DNA from: Apostichopus japonicus
Lineage: Eukaryota; Echinodermata; Holothuroidea; Aspidochirotida; Stichopodidae
DNA: 64,000 nt
Direction: 5' to 3'
Assembly (NCBI RefSeq): GCF_037975245.1
Contig: NC_092570.1
Span: 4,620,001-4,684,000 of the forward strand
Shown here: positions 52,301 to 62,855 of the stretch, piece by piece
Position numbering within the stretch: position 1 is the first letter of the stretch
How the letters are laid out: every line of letters begins with the position of its first letter
Position numbers and translations under genes: made by a program
Notes under the pieces: generated by a model
The model's database searches: none
What the model saw: the letters and a program-made list of their open reading frames with translations, nothing else
What the model was told of the DNA's origin: nothing

Positions 52301-55300
52301 TACACGAAAATGCACCCACATACTTGAAACCTCTTACATACTGATGGCAAAATGTGCTATGCTGATCATAAACTTACCAGGTACAGACATTTCCAATACA
52401 TCTTAATTTATGATAACTTTACATAAAATGCCTTCTGGCTAGAGCAGAACTAAATTTGTGTAATTTGATTATCTTCAAAAGTGTAAAAAAAAAAAAAGGT
52501 TCACATTCCTGAGCAAAGTACTTGCTAGTGATGTCAGCATATTCAAATGTGATAATTATACATACTACCTTTAAGCATATGATGGCATAAAAAAAAATAA
52601 CTTTCTGTGATAGCAAACCACATTTAAACTCTACATTTCTTTTCCAATATGTGCTATGAATGAAGGTAAGGGGAGGGGGAGGGGGAGGGGGAGGGGGAGG
52701 GGAGTGAAAGGGGGGAGTTGGAGGGAAGAAGGAGATATTTAAAGAATGGTTTTGAGTTTCTACCTCTTGCTCTTGTTTCTGCCTTTCCAATTGTTCTTTT
52801 AATCTGCCTCTCTCTTCTACCAGCTGTGACTGAGTCACCTTCAACCTGTCTTTCAATTCCTCCATCTCGTGCTCCAACTTCTCCCGCATCTCGTCCATCT
52901 TCTTCATCTCGGTCTGAGATTCATGAGGGTGGGCACCCTGCGAGACATACTCTGGGTGTTTTCGAAGGAGATGGGACTGCAGGAAGGCAGCCTGCGTGAA
53001 CGCTTTGGGACAGTATGCACACTAGGAAGAGAATGAATGATACAGACAAGTTAGAACATGTTACATACAGAAATACTTACAAGGCAGGACCTGGTCTTGA
53101 AGGTTTGTTGCCATCTGCATTTTTCATTCGTAAAAGTTGTCAAAATGTGGGGAAATATAATCCCCATCATGATTGTCTGACAGTTAATTGCACAATAGTT
53201 AAATCAAAAATATATAATTTAAACCGTTGGGTAAATTATTCTTGTGGTAATGTTTAGAACCGGAATGTATGATGCCGCTTTAATTCGCAACAATACAAGT
53301 AAACGTTCACACCTGTCATTCTGATTCCTTGTAAGACAAATCACTCATACTGAATAAAGAAACCATAAAATTATGATACTGTAAATATTAACCACAAGTG
53401 GCTATGCATCAAATCTAATAACATACAGGTGGGTGAAGCTCTCATATATTTTCTCATCACCACCTTCAAAACCATTTTGAATATTGGTGGATGGAATAGT
53501 AACATTTGAGAAAACATTTCCAAGGATAAGATGCTAAACAATTTAAGCTGTCATTCCAAGCTTACTTTCAGATATGCTCATCAATGTTACTTGTAAGCTT
53601 ACTGATACTTGGCAAACCTTTTCATTTATGTATGGAAGGACAATGTGAGTATGTATGAGTCACGTGAGTAGTGAATCATTTCATGTCCATTGCAATGTTG
53701 AATGTTGAATTGTTCAGAGGCTACTCTAATGAATGGTACTGTACATTTACAGAATGTTTCCTGCAATAGCTCTGTCCATTACTGTTTGTATAAATTAACA
53801 TATTATGCCATAATAAAAGCATATAACAATGCACTCTAGTTGCTTAACATAATCAACATTCACTGTTTGCATAAGTTTTCAAGTTGTTAATTACTAAGAA
53901 GAAAATGTGACCAGACTACCAGATGTTTATATTTGAATGGATTCAGCAATAACTAACTAACCTTGGTGAAAACAATCTAGGAACCTTAATTGATCAATTA
54001 CAGTCCTACATCAAATAGAATCCATGAAGGTGAGTATCAGTATAGGTAACTCTGTTAGAATCCATGACGGTGAGTATCAGTATAGGTAACTCTGTTAGCA
54101 TCCATGAGAGCGAGTATTAGTATAGGCAACTCTGTTAGAATCCATGAGGGTGAGTATCAGTATAGGTAACTCTGTTAGAATCCATGAGGGTGAGTATCAG
54201 TATAGGTAACTCTGTTAGAATCCATGAGAGTGAGTATTAGTATAGGTAACTATGTTAGAATCCATGACGGTGAGTATCAGTATAGGTAAATCTGTTAGCA
54301 TCCTTGACAGTGAGTATCAGTTTAGGTAACTCTGTTAGGATCCATGAGGGTGAGTATCAGTATAGGTAACTCTGTTAGCATCCATGAGGGTGAGTATCAG
54401 TATAGGTAACTCTGTTAGAATCCATGAGGGTGAGTATCAGTATAGGTAACTCTGTTAAAATCCATGAGGGTGAGTATCAGTATAGGTAACTCTGTTAAAA
54501 TCCATGAGGGTGAGTATCAGTATAGGTAACTCTGTTAGAATCCATGAGAATGAGTATCAGTATAGGTAACTCCGTTAGAATCCATGAGGATGAGTATCAG
54601 TATAGGTAACTCTGTTAGAATCCATGAGAGTGAGTATCAGTATAGGTAACTCTGTTAGAATCCATGAGGGTGAGTATCAGTATAGGTAACTCTGTTAAAA
54701 TCCATGAGGGTGAGTATCAGTATAGGTAACTCTGTTAGAATCCATGAGGGTGAGTATTAGTATAAGTAACACCATTAAAATCCATGAGGGTGAGTATCAG
54801 TATAGGTAACTCTGTTAAAATCCATTAGGGTGAGTATCAGTATAAGCAACTCTGTTAGAACCCATTGAGGGTGAGTATCAGTATAGGTAACTCTGTTAAA
54901 ATCCATGAGGGTGAGTATAAGTATAGGTAACTCTGTTAGAATCCATGAGGGTGAGAATCAGTATAGATAACAACTCTGTTAAAATCCACGAGGGTGAGTA
55001 CCAGTATAGGTAACTCTGTTAGAATCCATCAGTGTGAGTAACAGTATAGGTAACAACTCTGTTTGAATCCATTAGGGTGAGTATCAGTATAGGTAACTCT
55101 GTTAGAATCTATTAGGGTGGGTATCAGTATAGGTAACTCTGTTAGAATCCATAAGGGTGAGTATCAGTATAGGTAACACTTTAAGAATATGAGTATGGAC
55201 TCAATACAAGTCTGTTGGCACAAAATAGCACCAGCTTCTCTGAAGGGATGCAGCACCTCTATTGAGACTAATGTAACCTACATATACTAACAATGTAAAA

Positions 55301-57316
55301 ATAACAATGCATTTTGTGTTTAAATCAATTAGCATGGTGGAAAATGGCACCTGGCATAGAGAATCAGCCTATTTATTGCTCACCTGATGATAATTATTAA
55401 CGCCTGACTGTATCAGATTCTGCTGAGCCTTCAGGAGTTTCTTCCGTTTATGACTCTCTTGTTTGACTTTGTAGAGCTGTTCAGTTATGACCTCAACTTC
55501 CTTTCTTCTCTCCTCCTCTCGCTGATGAAAAGTGGATGCCTCCTCCTTGAGGGATTGAACGGTTTCCGTAAAATAATCTTGTGTGTGCTGTAAAAAGGAA
55601 TGTTAAGAACAGCTGAGGAATGATAGCTCAATAAACTGGAATACATTGATTTGAAAGAGGGGGGGGGGGGGGAGGGAGAACTAACATAAAGACCATGAAT
55701 TATTATACTAACGAACATGACAACCAATTGTAACCATGACATCCACTGGGAGGGAACTGCCCCCTTCACTATTGTGAAATTTTCTTTAAACTAACGTTAG
55801 CTCCAAAAATCATTTTGATTATAACAGGGTGCATAGTGGAAAATTATTAAAGCACACTCCACATGCATCCTGCCAACCCACATCCTACCACACAACCCTA
55901 ACCCCTCCCCACCCCAATTTTGAGAAATCCTGGATCCAGCAACTGTCCATTAAGATGTCCTTGGACAGACTGGTCATGAACTGTACAACTATATGATCTT
56001 GTTGTGATTACAAATGAAAATGGTACCTGGAAACTATGTACAGAGACCGACAATAGAAATTTGTAATGAATAACACATATCGCTAACATCACCATCAATT
56101 TTCAGCTGCATGTTCATTCAATGTAATTACTTATGTTCACATAAAGATCAATCGAATTAGATCGATTAATCAATCATCAAAATTCTGCTCATAGAAAGAG
56201 TTGATCCTCACATTAAATTGAGAAAAATCTGCTTGTCCTTCAACTTAAATGTATGACACATATTAGGTGTTCTTGTGTACTTCATCTCCCTAAAATTTCT
56301 CTCCTCCTCTTTCCTCTACTCCTCTCCCCCTCCCTCCTCCCTCCCTCCTCTCCCCCCCCCCACCAAGCAGAAGATGAAAAGATATGTATGACCCCATGCA
56401 GCTGTCACCTTGAACATGAAGAAAAGGATCTTAAACGGCTTCATATCATCTTAAGCATCTAAAGCACCACCCAGCTCATATACATTTCTCATTGGGCATT
56501 TTCCAAGAGGAAGAGCCCTCCGTAGCCCAAAAAACATCAAGCACTATCTAACTGACCTCCACAGAAACTAAAAGTCACTTTCAGATTAGAAAAGACCCTG
56601 TGAAAGCTTACCACAAGGTATTGTATGATTAACTGTGACATCTTAAATACTTTCAGGAAGTTCTGGTCCACAATCCTGGTATCTACTTCTTCTTCAATGT
56701 CACAGTACGCTATACTGGATATGTTCTCTCTCAGTACTTCAACATCGAGGGTTCTTGTGAGATGGTCAATATTCACTGAAGCTATGAGAGATAGAAGGGA
56801 TAAAAATTGACTAAAATTCTCAGATTTTTAAAACTCCCAAGTCCTAAAAGCTTAAGGCTACAAAAGGTTAGCTTTCCCTCTAATGAGGTTCAAAATTTCA
56901 GAAATTTGGTAATTAATTTAATTAAAGCATTACTTATATCTGTAACAAAAGTGTCTGAAACATTTGATGTTGAAATGTAAGAAGTGACATAAAAGGATAT
57001 CAAACATTTGTCACTACAGCCCTTATAAAATGGAGTGGGTAATTCCCTTAATGGATGAAACTGTGGGAATGGTTGTTACTCTGTGTAGATAATACTCGGC
57101 GTAGAAGATACACAATCTAAACTCAGTCATATCCCTGTCTGATAACATTTACTTACCAATTTTTCTCCAATCAATTCTCTCTTTTCTCCTATTTAAGACA
57201 AATCCTGTATTTCCCCCTTGTCTGGGGACATGGCTGCCATACCCATTGGGTACACCACCATTAGCAACGCCATGGCTGTCATAGCCCGCACGGGGACTGG
57301 AAGCATAACCATTCAT
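40346..57316 (-). CDS. DZIP1: Zinc finger protein DZIP1 (iguana), 19 coding exons, complete
   Basis: Basal body and ciliary transition-zone protein needed for cilium formation and Hedgehog/Gli signalling. Exons 5' to 3': 57316-57157, 56775-56612, 55587-55384, 53021-52764, 52250-52167, 51402-51297, 50580-50465, 49407-49195, 48315-48241, 47661-47553, 46932-46841, 46210-46021, 45083-44741, 44311-44119, 43514-43401, 42949-42791, 42028-41916, 41048-40969, 40446-40346. About 957 residues against about 870 in human. The conserved N-terminal domain includes ERIDWRKI (about 46-53) and LDVEVLRENISSIAYCDIEE. The C2H2 finger is C177, C180, H193, H198 (CAYCPKAFTQAAFLQSHLLR, then KH). Charged coiled coil spans about 205-490, then KGIPQGVQGISNQAL, a Ser/Pro/Arg-rich tract, an acidic tract, DSDWDSEDISALDE, KKPVGG and the end VSVTDFDDDDDLDLSDF. 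All junctions are in frame. The ATG is preceded by 32 UTR bases after an acceptor at 57349. Confidence 0.95.
40656..40900 (+). repeat. Dispersed repeat with tRNA-Lys-like segment, copy B (last DZIP1 intron)
   Basis: Contains GGTTAGGCTGACCAGCCTAC and a second partial start (CAGGTTAGGTCGAACAGCCT), then GGCTTGATAGCCCATTTGGC followed by AGAGCAC. The latter resembles the acceptor stem, D-arm and A box of a tRNA-Lys. A weak B-box-like CTTCCAAGCC follows. Probably a tRNA-derived SINE fragment, not a working tRNA. Confidence 0.55.
43720..43950 (+). mobile_element. SINE-like fragment related to the 45155-45410 copy
   Basis: Shares GGCAAATTGGATAGCA, CATCCAGGAGAA, TCATCTGAAATG and CCAAATGGTAA blocks with the copy at 45 kb, in a rearranged order. 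Lies in the DZIP1 intron between the 44119 and 43514 exon edges. Confidence 0.55.
45155..45410 (+). mobile_element. tRNA-Leu/Ser-headed SINE-like element (DZIP1 intron)
   Basis: GATCGAGTGCATAAAGGC resembles the D-arm/A box of a long-variable-arm tRNA. CTCGGAGG then GTTGTGGATTCAAGCC resembles the variable arm and B box. The body (CATCCAGGAGAAATCC, AAATGGTCTACCAAAATGG, GCAAATTGGATAGCA) recurs at 43.8 kb. It is too degenerate to be a functional tRNA. Confidence 0.6.
45694..45990. repeat. (CAT/CAC)n trinucleotide microsatellite, DZIP1 intron
   Basis: About 300 bases of imperfect CATCATCAC repeats ending about 30 bases downstream (in transcript sense) of the 46210-46021 exon. In the transcript it reads as (GTG/ATG)n. 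The long His-, Thr- or Met-rich frames here are repeat artefacts. Confidence 0.92.
48425..48548. repeat. GTAGGTAGCAA short tandem repeats, DZIP1 intron
   Basis: About eight or nine copies of GGTAGCAA, alternating with ACTTCACTGTA spacers. Confidence 0.75.
49690..49790. repeat. (TG)n / (TATG)n microsatellite, DZIP1 intron
   Basis: Interrupted GTGTGTGTATG-type repeat of about 100 bases. Confidence 0.8.
50790..51025. repeat. Tandem repeat, about 60 bp unit, 4 copies, DZIP1 intron
   Basis: Units contain GGATATCTGTCTCTAACT, ACTCTCATTGAGTCTA and CCACTGTATTATCTCTATGG. Degenerate copies are adjacent. Confidence 0.8.
51720..51912. repeat. Two tandem copies of a unit of about 95-98 bp, DZIP1 intron
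   Basis: Shared blocks CACCTCAACATCCATAGTGA, TTTCCATGACAACA and GGGACAAGAAT, once from about 51721 and again from about 51816. Confidence 0.75.
52672..52715. repeat. (GGGGGA)n tract, DZIP1 intron
   Basis: Five or so GGGGGA units on the plus strand, about 50 bases downstream in transcript sense of the zinc-finger exon end (52764). Pyrimidine-rich in the RNA. Confidence 0.75.
54015..55183. repeat. 40-bp minisatellite, about 29 copies, DZIP1 intron 3
   Basis: The unit consists of GTTAGAATCCATGAGGGTGA followed by GTATCAGTATAGGTAACTCT. Most copies differ by only a few bases, and a few carry 1-3 base insertions near the right end. It lies just 3' (in transcript sense) of the exon before the zinc-finger exon. 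Confidence 0.95.
55655..55676. repeat. Poly-G tract, DZIP1 intron 2
   Basis: A run of G, then GGAGGG, about 70 bases upstream in transcript sense of the 55587 acceptor, where it reads as a C-rich pyrimidine tract. Confidence 0.6.
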
Positions 57317-57348
57317 TTTAATCAAGACAAAATTAGTAAGCCATATTG
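57317..57348 (-). other. 5' UTR part of the first DZIP1 coding exon, with a tiny upstream ORF
   Basis: An acceptor CCATTACAG precedes 57348. The segment carries ATG GCT TAC TAA, a three-codon upstream ORF ending before the main ATG and in a different frame. Confidence 0.6.
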
Positions 57349-57836
57349 CTGTAATGGAAAAGAAAAAAGAATTTTAATGTATCAATGTGAATCCATGCTA
57401 CATAGTTAAACAGAACTTTCACATAAATAATAAAGAACTTTGAAGGAAATTAAAACTACAGATCATAGCTTGAAACTCGAGTCTGCATGTCATCTTCCAT
57501 ATCACTGATTGCTTCATATTTACAACATCATGAAAACATGAGTCCACACTAGGCAATGTTATTTTCTTTCTTAACTTATCCAGATCGAAGTAGTGCTAAA
57601 CATTCACCACCAATGACCTAACATCGTGGCAAAGAGGAAGCTCACTTCTTGGGTTTTTACCTTTTTATATGTCTTCAGCATAAGAAACTTATCATATAGA
57701 AAAGATTCAAATCTGCAGAAGGATGCCACCTTGAGGCAGACCAAAAGCCTGATATTTGATCAGAAATATATGCGACATGGCTCCTAAAAGTCTAAGAAAA
57801 ACCTGAATTCCGTACAATCAGGAGCACAGATTGGTA

Positions 57837-58472
57837 CAATTATAGAATACAGGGCCATTCATTAACTCTTCCCAGCATCCGGATGCGCGGATGCGCGGTG
57901 TGTCTGTACATGTCCGTACACGTATGACGCCCTCTAAAATTCTATCACGTATTTCATTTTGACTCCGCATCCGCGCATCCACCCCGGGAGTACTAGGAAT
58001 GGACTTAAATAATTTTCGAAAGTTTCCCCATATACCATCATGTATTTCATTTTGACTCCCTCTAATTTCCATCACGTATTTCATTTTGACTCCGCATCCG
58101 CGCATCCGCGCATCCACCCCGGGAGTACTAGGAATGGACTTATATAATTTTCGAAAAAGTTTCGACATATACCATCACGTATTTCCAATACTGAAAGTCC
58201 CGTATGTACGAAGATATTCCACATCAATAGTGTGTCGTTCTTAAAAGGCATCCGTACATGTGTGACGCCCTCTAAAATTCCACCACAGAAGTACTAGCAA
58301 AGGACTTAGGAAATTTTTGACTCCACATCCACGCATCCGCGCATCCACTCAAAAAGAAAGAACTGGGACTTTGACATATTTTACTCACATACGTACTGGG
58401 GTGAGACTGAGCATCCGCGCATCCGGATGCTCAGATAGTATCATCGAGTGGCCCTGTATTCTATAATTACTC
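57837..58472. mobile_element. MITE-like element, about 635 bp, with terminal inverted repeats
   Basis: The left end reads AATTATAGAATACAGGGCCA and the right end is its reverse complement. The inverted similarity resumes inward at GCATCCGGATGCGCGGATGC. Inside are direct repeats (CACGTATTTCATTTTGACTC, CGCATCCGCGCATCC, CACCCCGGGAGTACTAGGA, GGACTTATATAATTTTCGAA). No transposase frame and no clear target-site duplication were seen. Confidence 0.75.
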
Positions 58473-58641
58473 CCACAGATTTGCATCCAACGTTTTCGCA
58501 TAACTAATACCTATGTAAAGCTCCAATACACAATGAGCCGTATGACCGTTGGTGATATAATTTGAGGAAATTCATAGAGTTTATCGATAAGTGGCCATCA
58601 AAAACGCATGTGATCATCGAATTATTTCAAAATATTCTTAC

Positions 58642-58760
58642 CTATAATAACCTTTCACAGAATGGTGTGTAGTACTTCATTTTCTTGGTGTAACTAACGA
58701 CGCCGTACAGTTGAACTTCGATCTCTTGGTTGGAATTTTAGTGATAAATATTTTTGTTAG
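58642..58760 (-). other. Possible non-coding first exon of DZIP1
   Basis: The minus strand has TTATTATAG followed by GTAAGAATAT (donor after 58642). A non-coding exon is needed because the first coding exon begins with an acceptor. Its 5' end is unknown. It also contains a short ATG frame that stops at TAG before the donor. Confidence 0.3.
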
Positions 58761-59439
58761 GTGACTATTTTGCAATCCCATTTTCTGCTATGTGCTTGGC
58801 TCGTCATCGGCCAGTGGTTTCTCTCCAAGTGTACATTTCACACTCACGTAAGTATACTGCCGCGTTCACACTATCTATCTGATACGATAACTTTTCGTTT
58901 TGGTGAATTTTGTCGGCTTTCCCAATGCCGCATAGGAACTTGCAAGGACATCGTCCCTAGTTGCGGAAAGTTCGCAAGATTTCTTTCCTCGGAGAGTTTT
59001 GGAATGTATGGGATCGGATCGTCAGAGTTACCTTAGTCGGTTAATTGTGGTCTCGAAAATGTGTGAGCAGTCTTGTGAACTTCCCAGGAATGAAATCCCG
59101 GTGCAACTTTCAACTTCCCAGCGCTTTGATGAGAATCATAAATTAAGTAAATAAAATCAATCAATACTCCTTGCAAGTCCGAGCGTCTACAAAAATTACT
59201 CGCAGTATTTAGTTTATAATGAGAATTACTCATTCACTCTTTTAGTACGGCTCACATTGTATAACAGAATTAAATCTCCACGGGGTTGTTTATAAGTTGG
59301 TTTGTGATAATTTGTTAAGGATAGTCACCCAAATGGAATATCCTGGTCACAAAAGAAACACAAGTTCACTATACTGATACCCTCATCGCAGCCTCAGTCC
59401 CCAGTTACATTCTGACCATGCATGAAGTATACTTTTTAA

Positions 59440-59570
59440 GAAAAAGTCGCACAGGAAAGAACCTGGGCACGAAAACCAAACTACCGAACGACTGATCCGC
59501 TCTCAACCCCAGTCCCCTTGCATCGGGACTGTGACTGTGTGATCATCGTCGGGTGTGCATCATCATTCGC
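59440..59570 (-). mobile_element. U2-headed SINE-like repeat, copy 3 (5' truncated)
   Basis: On the minus strand it shares GATCACACAGTCACAGTC, TTGAGAGCGGATC, GTGCCCAGGTTCTTTC and GACTTT with copy 1. The U2-like head is missing or too diverged to see. Confidence 0.65.
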
Positions 59571-60290
59571 CTCGAAGTATGAAGTATTACCCTACTTCCA
59601 TGCTCTGCCCATGTGGTTATTATGAGGTGCTATTCCTTAGCGCAAAATAACGATTCCTTCGAACCAGCAAAATACCGTTCCTTTATCAATTTCCCTTTCA
59701 ACGAAAAGCTTGGCCAAGCAGCATCCTTGGATAATGCTCCAGTCTCGGAAGCGAGAAAATTAGGCACTTTCCCCCTTGCTGGAATAGAGCAGGCAGCTGC
59801 CACTTGCAGCTTCCTGAATACAGTGCATTTTTAAAAGTGCTGGTGTAATTGTGGGGGGGGGGGGGCGGGGGTACGAATAGATACAATTACGCAATATGTA
59901 CCGTAATTGATTGAATATATATACAATCAGGTGTATTCTCAACATAATAATAACAAGAATTACCGAAAAATATGTAAGCAGTGTTCTTTCCAAAATGCAT
60001 TTTCGAAGATCGCCCCGAGGAACGCTTATTCTTGACAAACGTTAAAAACGAGCCATACTGAAATTATCCTCAGGGTGCTGAAATTTTCATCCAATTCCTA
60101 GATTGCGTTATGGCGATATTAATAGTTCATATCGTTACAGTTTATACCATATGTGAAGTTGAAGCAACCAGGTGGGATAACATAGTTGCACACTTAGATC
60201 GTTTGGATGGGGGGGGGGGAGCTTGGTTGGACATGGTTCCACTGAACTTTGCTATTGGGTTTTGCAGTTATGATTTTTCATACTAGTAAT

Positions 60291-60466
60291 AAAAGTCACC
60301 CAAGAAAGAATCTGGGCACGAAAAACAAACAACCGAACGACGGATCCGTTCTCATGCCCTGTCTCCTTCCATTGAGACTGTGACTGTGTGATCATCGTCA
60401 GGGGTGTATGGCACGATTTCCCTACAAGGGGGACATAATGCTACATATGATCTTAAGCCAAATTAC
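60291..60466 (-). mobile_element. U2-headed SINE-like repeat, copy 2
   Basis: Minus strand reads TTTGGCTTAAGATCATATGT (U2-like head from about base 15), then CCCCTTGTAGGGAAATC, the shared body, and GGGTGACTTT at the end. Oriented opposite to copy 1. Confidence 0.7.
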
Positions 60467-60663
60467 TGGGGATTAACGGGGTCAGGTTCTCTTATGCTTC
60501 TTCTCAGAACATTTACATAGTCTATATGCAGACTAGTATATGTTGATGACTAGAAAAGTAGTATATTTTTCATTGACTAGACATGTTTTGTCGGAATGTC
60601 TAATTAAATCACTTTCCATCCATATACTTTATATAGCTAACCCTTCTCCCTTCCCTTGATAGG

Positions 60664-61005
60664 TAGGCGCGTAGCGAAAGGGGGGGGGGCGAAGAGGGCG
60701 ACCGCCCCACCCCTTGAGCAAATTTGTTTGTCATGTTTTTATGATATCGCTAGTAATTTCAAAGTAGAAAATGCTTAGATGCAACTAACAAGGCCTGGGA
60801 AGTGCCATTTCCAGCGATATGGGAGGCACTTTCGGCCAAAATTGTCTTGTACGCTTCACGCCAACTTATGGTGGCGCTACGCTTAGAGAGTTTCCGCTTT
60901 AATACCGTTTATACGGCTCTGATAGTTTCCAGTGCCGAATCTACGGCTCTAATAGTTTGCCTACAGGTTCGCCCCTCCCTTGGCAAATTCCTCGCTACGC
61001 GCCTG
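60664..61005. mobile_element. 342-bp MITE, hAT-like, with target-site duplication
   Basis: Terminal inverted repeats AGGCGCGTAGCGA at both ends (left from 60665, right ending 61004). The flanks TTGATAGG (60656-60663) and TTCATAGG (61006-61013) match at 7 of 8 bases, as expected for an 8-bp duplication. The interior is non-coding and G-rich near the left end. The hAT assignment rests only on the duplication length. Confidence 0.75.
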
Positions 61006-61975
61006 TTCATAGGTCCGCTGCAGAGGACTATATGGTATTTCTGACTAGGCTGGGGGAATCAAAGGAGCAGAAACCAGTCCCCGAAGAGTGATCGAACACG
61101 TACCATGAAATGGCGTTCACATAAATTCCAAAAGTAGGGAAGGGGCACGTCCAAAATCCCCACGGATTGATTTAGATAGGGTGTGAAGTTTAATTGATTG
61201 GGACTGACGCGAATCAGGGGTGGGGGGGGGGGGCTGGGATCATTGATGCCGACTCGCATGTACGACGTAGGTCTGTTGTTCTTCCCCCAGAAATGTTTAA
61301 ATGTAGACATCATTTTTGAGCAAATTATATATACTATAAAATTAAGGTACGACGGCCCTAGACGCATCATTGTGTTTATAAATACTACTTGAGCGGTGAG
61401 AAATGGGAAGGGGATATAAATCCGTAGTAGTTGTCTAATATTCTCCATCTGAACGCAAAAATTGCCCTAAACTTCAATCAACAACGTCGTATCAGGGATT
61501 CCATAACAACTCCTTGGTCTTACAGTGACCGGATATTCAGTCTGTTTCTCTTTCCCACGGTAAAGTTGTGGTCATTTCCGAGGTTTATGCCTTGTTCTCA
61601 GTTCGATGTTATTTAGAGCTATTATCTCGATATCTTTGTTTGATGAGCTACCACTTATGCAGAGTGTAGTTGTGGGATCACAACTATCTTTCAACTGAAT
61701 ATCCTAACCACTACATGATAGCTGAAGGCTTGGCCTGTCATGGCACCTGCAAATTTCTATGTCATGAATGTTTAGATTTTGAGCTAGAAGAGGAACATTA
61801 TAATTCTGAACACAACCCTTCCGTTTACTCTCAGCCTCGGAGTAATATCAATTAACCAAATAATTTCTAAAATGGTTTGAAGCACCTTCACCCCTCCTTA
61901 TTTTTTACATCATCTGTACTTTGATTTATACTCTTTCACATAAAGGCAGAAAACGATGACGGGGACTGAAAATAA

Positions 61976-61988
61976 GCCCCCCCCCCCC

Positions 61989-62021
<33 letters not shown>
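61976..62021. repeat. Poly-C / poly-A homopolymer tract
   Basis: About 12 C followed by over 30 A. Could be a retroposon tail or an assembly-sensitive homopolymer. Confidence 0.8.
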
Positions 62022-62022
<1 letters not shown>

Positions 62023-62840
62023 CACTGCAGTAGGTCATTTTACGTCTTTTTATTAACAAATTAAGGTTGAAACTTTGATGTACATTACTGTAATTGTGGC
62101 ATATGGTACTCTTAGGAATTTTTCTTTGTCTTATTTAGGGAGAATACTTCCAACAAGTAAACAATCCTTTTCCTTTCCTGTGGTGAAAACTTCCCGTCTG
62201 GACAATGACTTTGTGTGGTTTTCTTTTGCACACGACCTGCGTCAATTAGCAGTTTCAATCACTCCAAAATAATTCGTACTTTTATCTGTCGCGATAAAGC
62301 AAATCACTTGTGAAAAAAATTTGTTACTAAGGCTCGCAGCGCCCCCGCAACTACTTGTATAAATAGTTTGCACCAATTGAAGTGACCCTTTTAAAACATA
62401 GTAAAAGTTGTTCATAGACTAGATAAGCTCATTGGTCCATAGAGTTGCTGAGGGAAAATCCCGCACAGCTGATTTGCGTACCGCTCAAACAATAACAGTG
62501 CAGACACACACATGTAGGGCTCTGTGGAAAGATCGTCATCACTTTCTTTGTTGACGAGCAGTCCGGTCAAATTCGTCTATACTCATTGCAGAAGGTTAGT
62601 AAAATGAATCAGTTCCCTTTGTCTCGAATTAAGAGTATTACTTTGTAACAAGAGCGCAAAGCTTAAATAATTTTGCATCGCATTTAGATAAGACCGGTAC
62701 AGTATTTTGGATTCTCTCTCTCACTCTCGAGATATACCTGTTAGTGTTTACGTTTTCGTATTACTATAAGTTACTCTAGCCTAAACGATAACGTTATAGT
62801 CGTCAAGAATTGCATTCGTGAGTTGTGTGACGCATTTACT

Positions 62841-62855
62841 ATGGAGTCCAAACCG
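62841..62855 (+). CDS. Possible first coding exon (MESKP) of a rightward gene leaving the window
   Basis: ATGGAGTCCAAACCG followed by a strong donor GTGAGT at 62856. The region upstream (about 62400-62840) is less AT-rich than the rest and contains another possible UTR donor (GCAGAAG then GTTAGTAAA at 62595). The protein cannot be identified from five residues, and it may be chance. Confidence 0.3.

Noticed and set aside
61670-61855. 61-codon Cys-containing frame
   Set aside because: No recognised motif, no splice context and within chance length.
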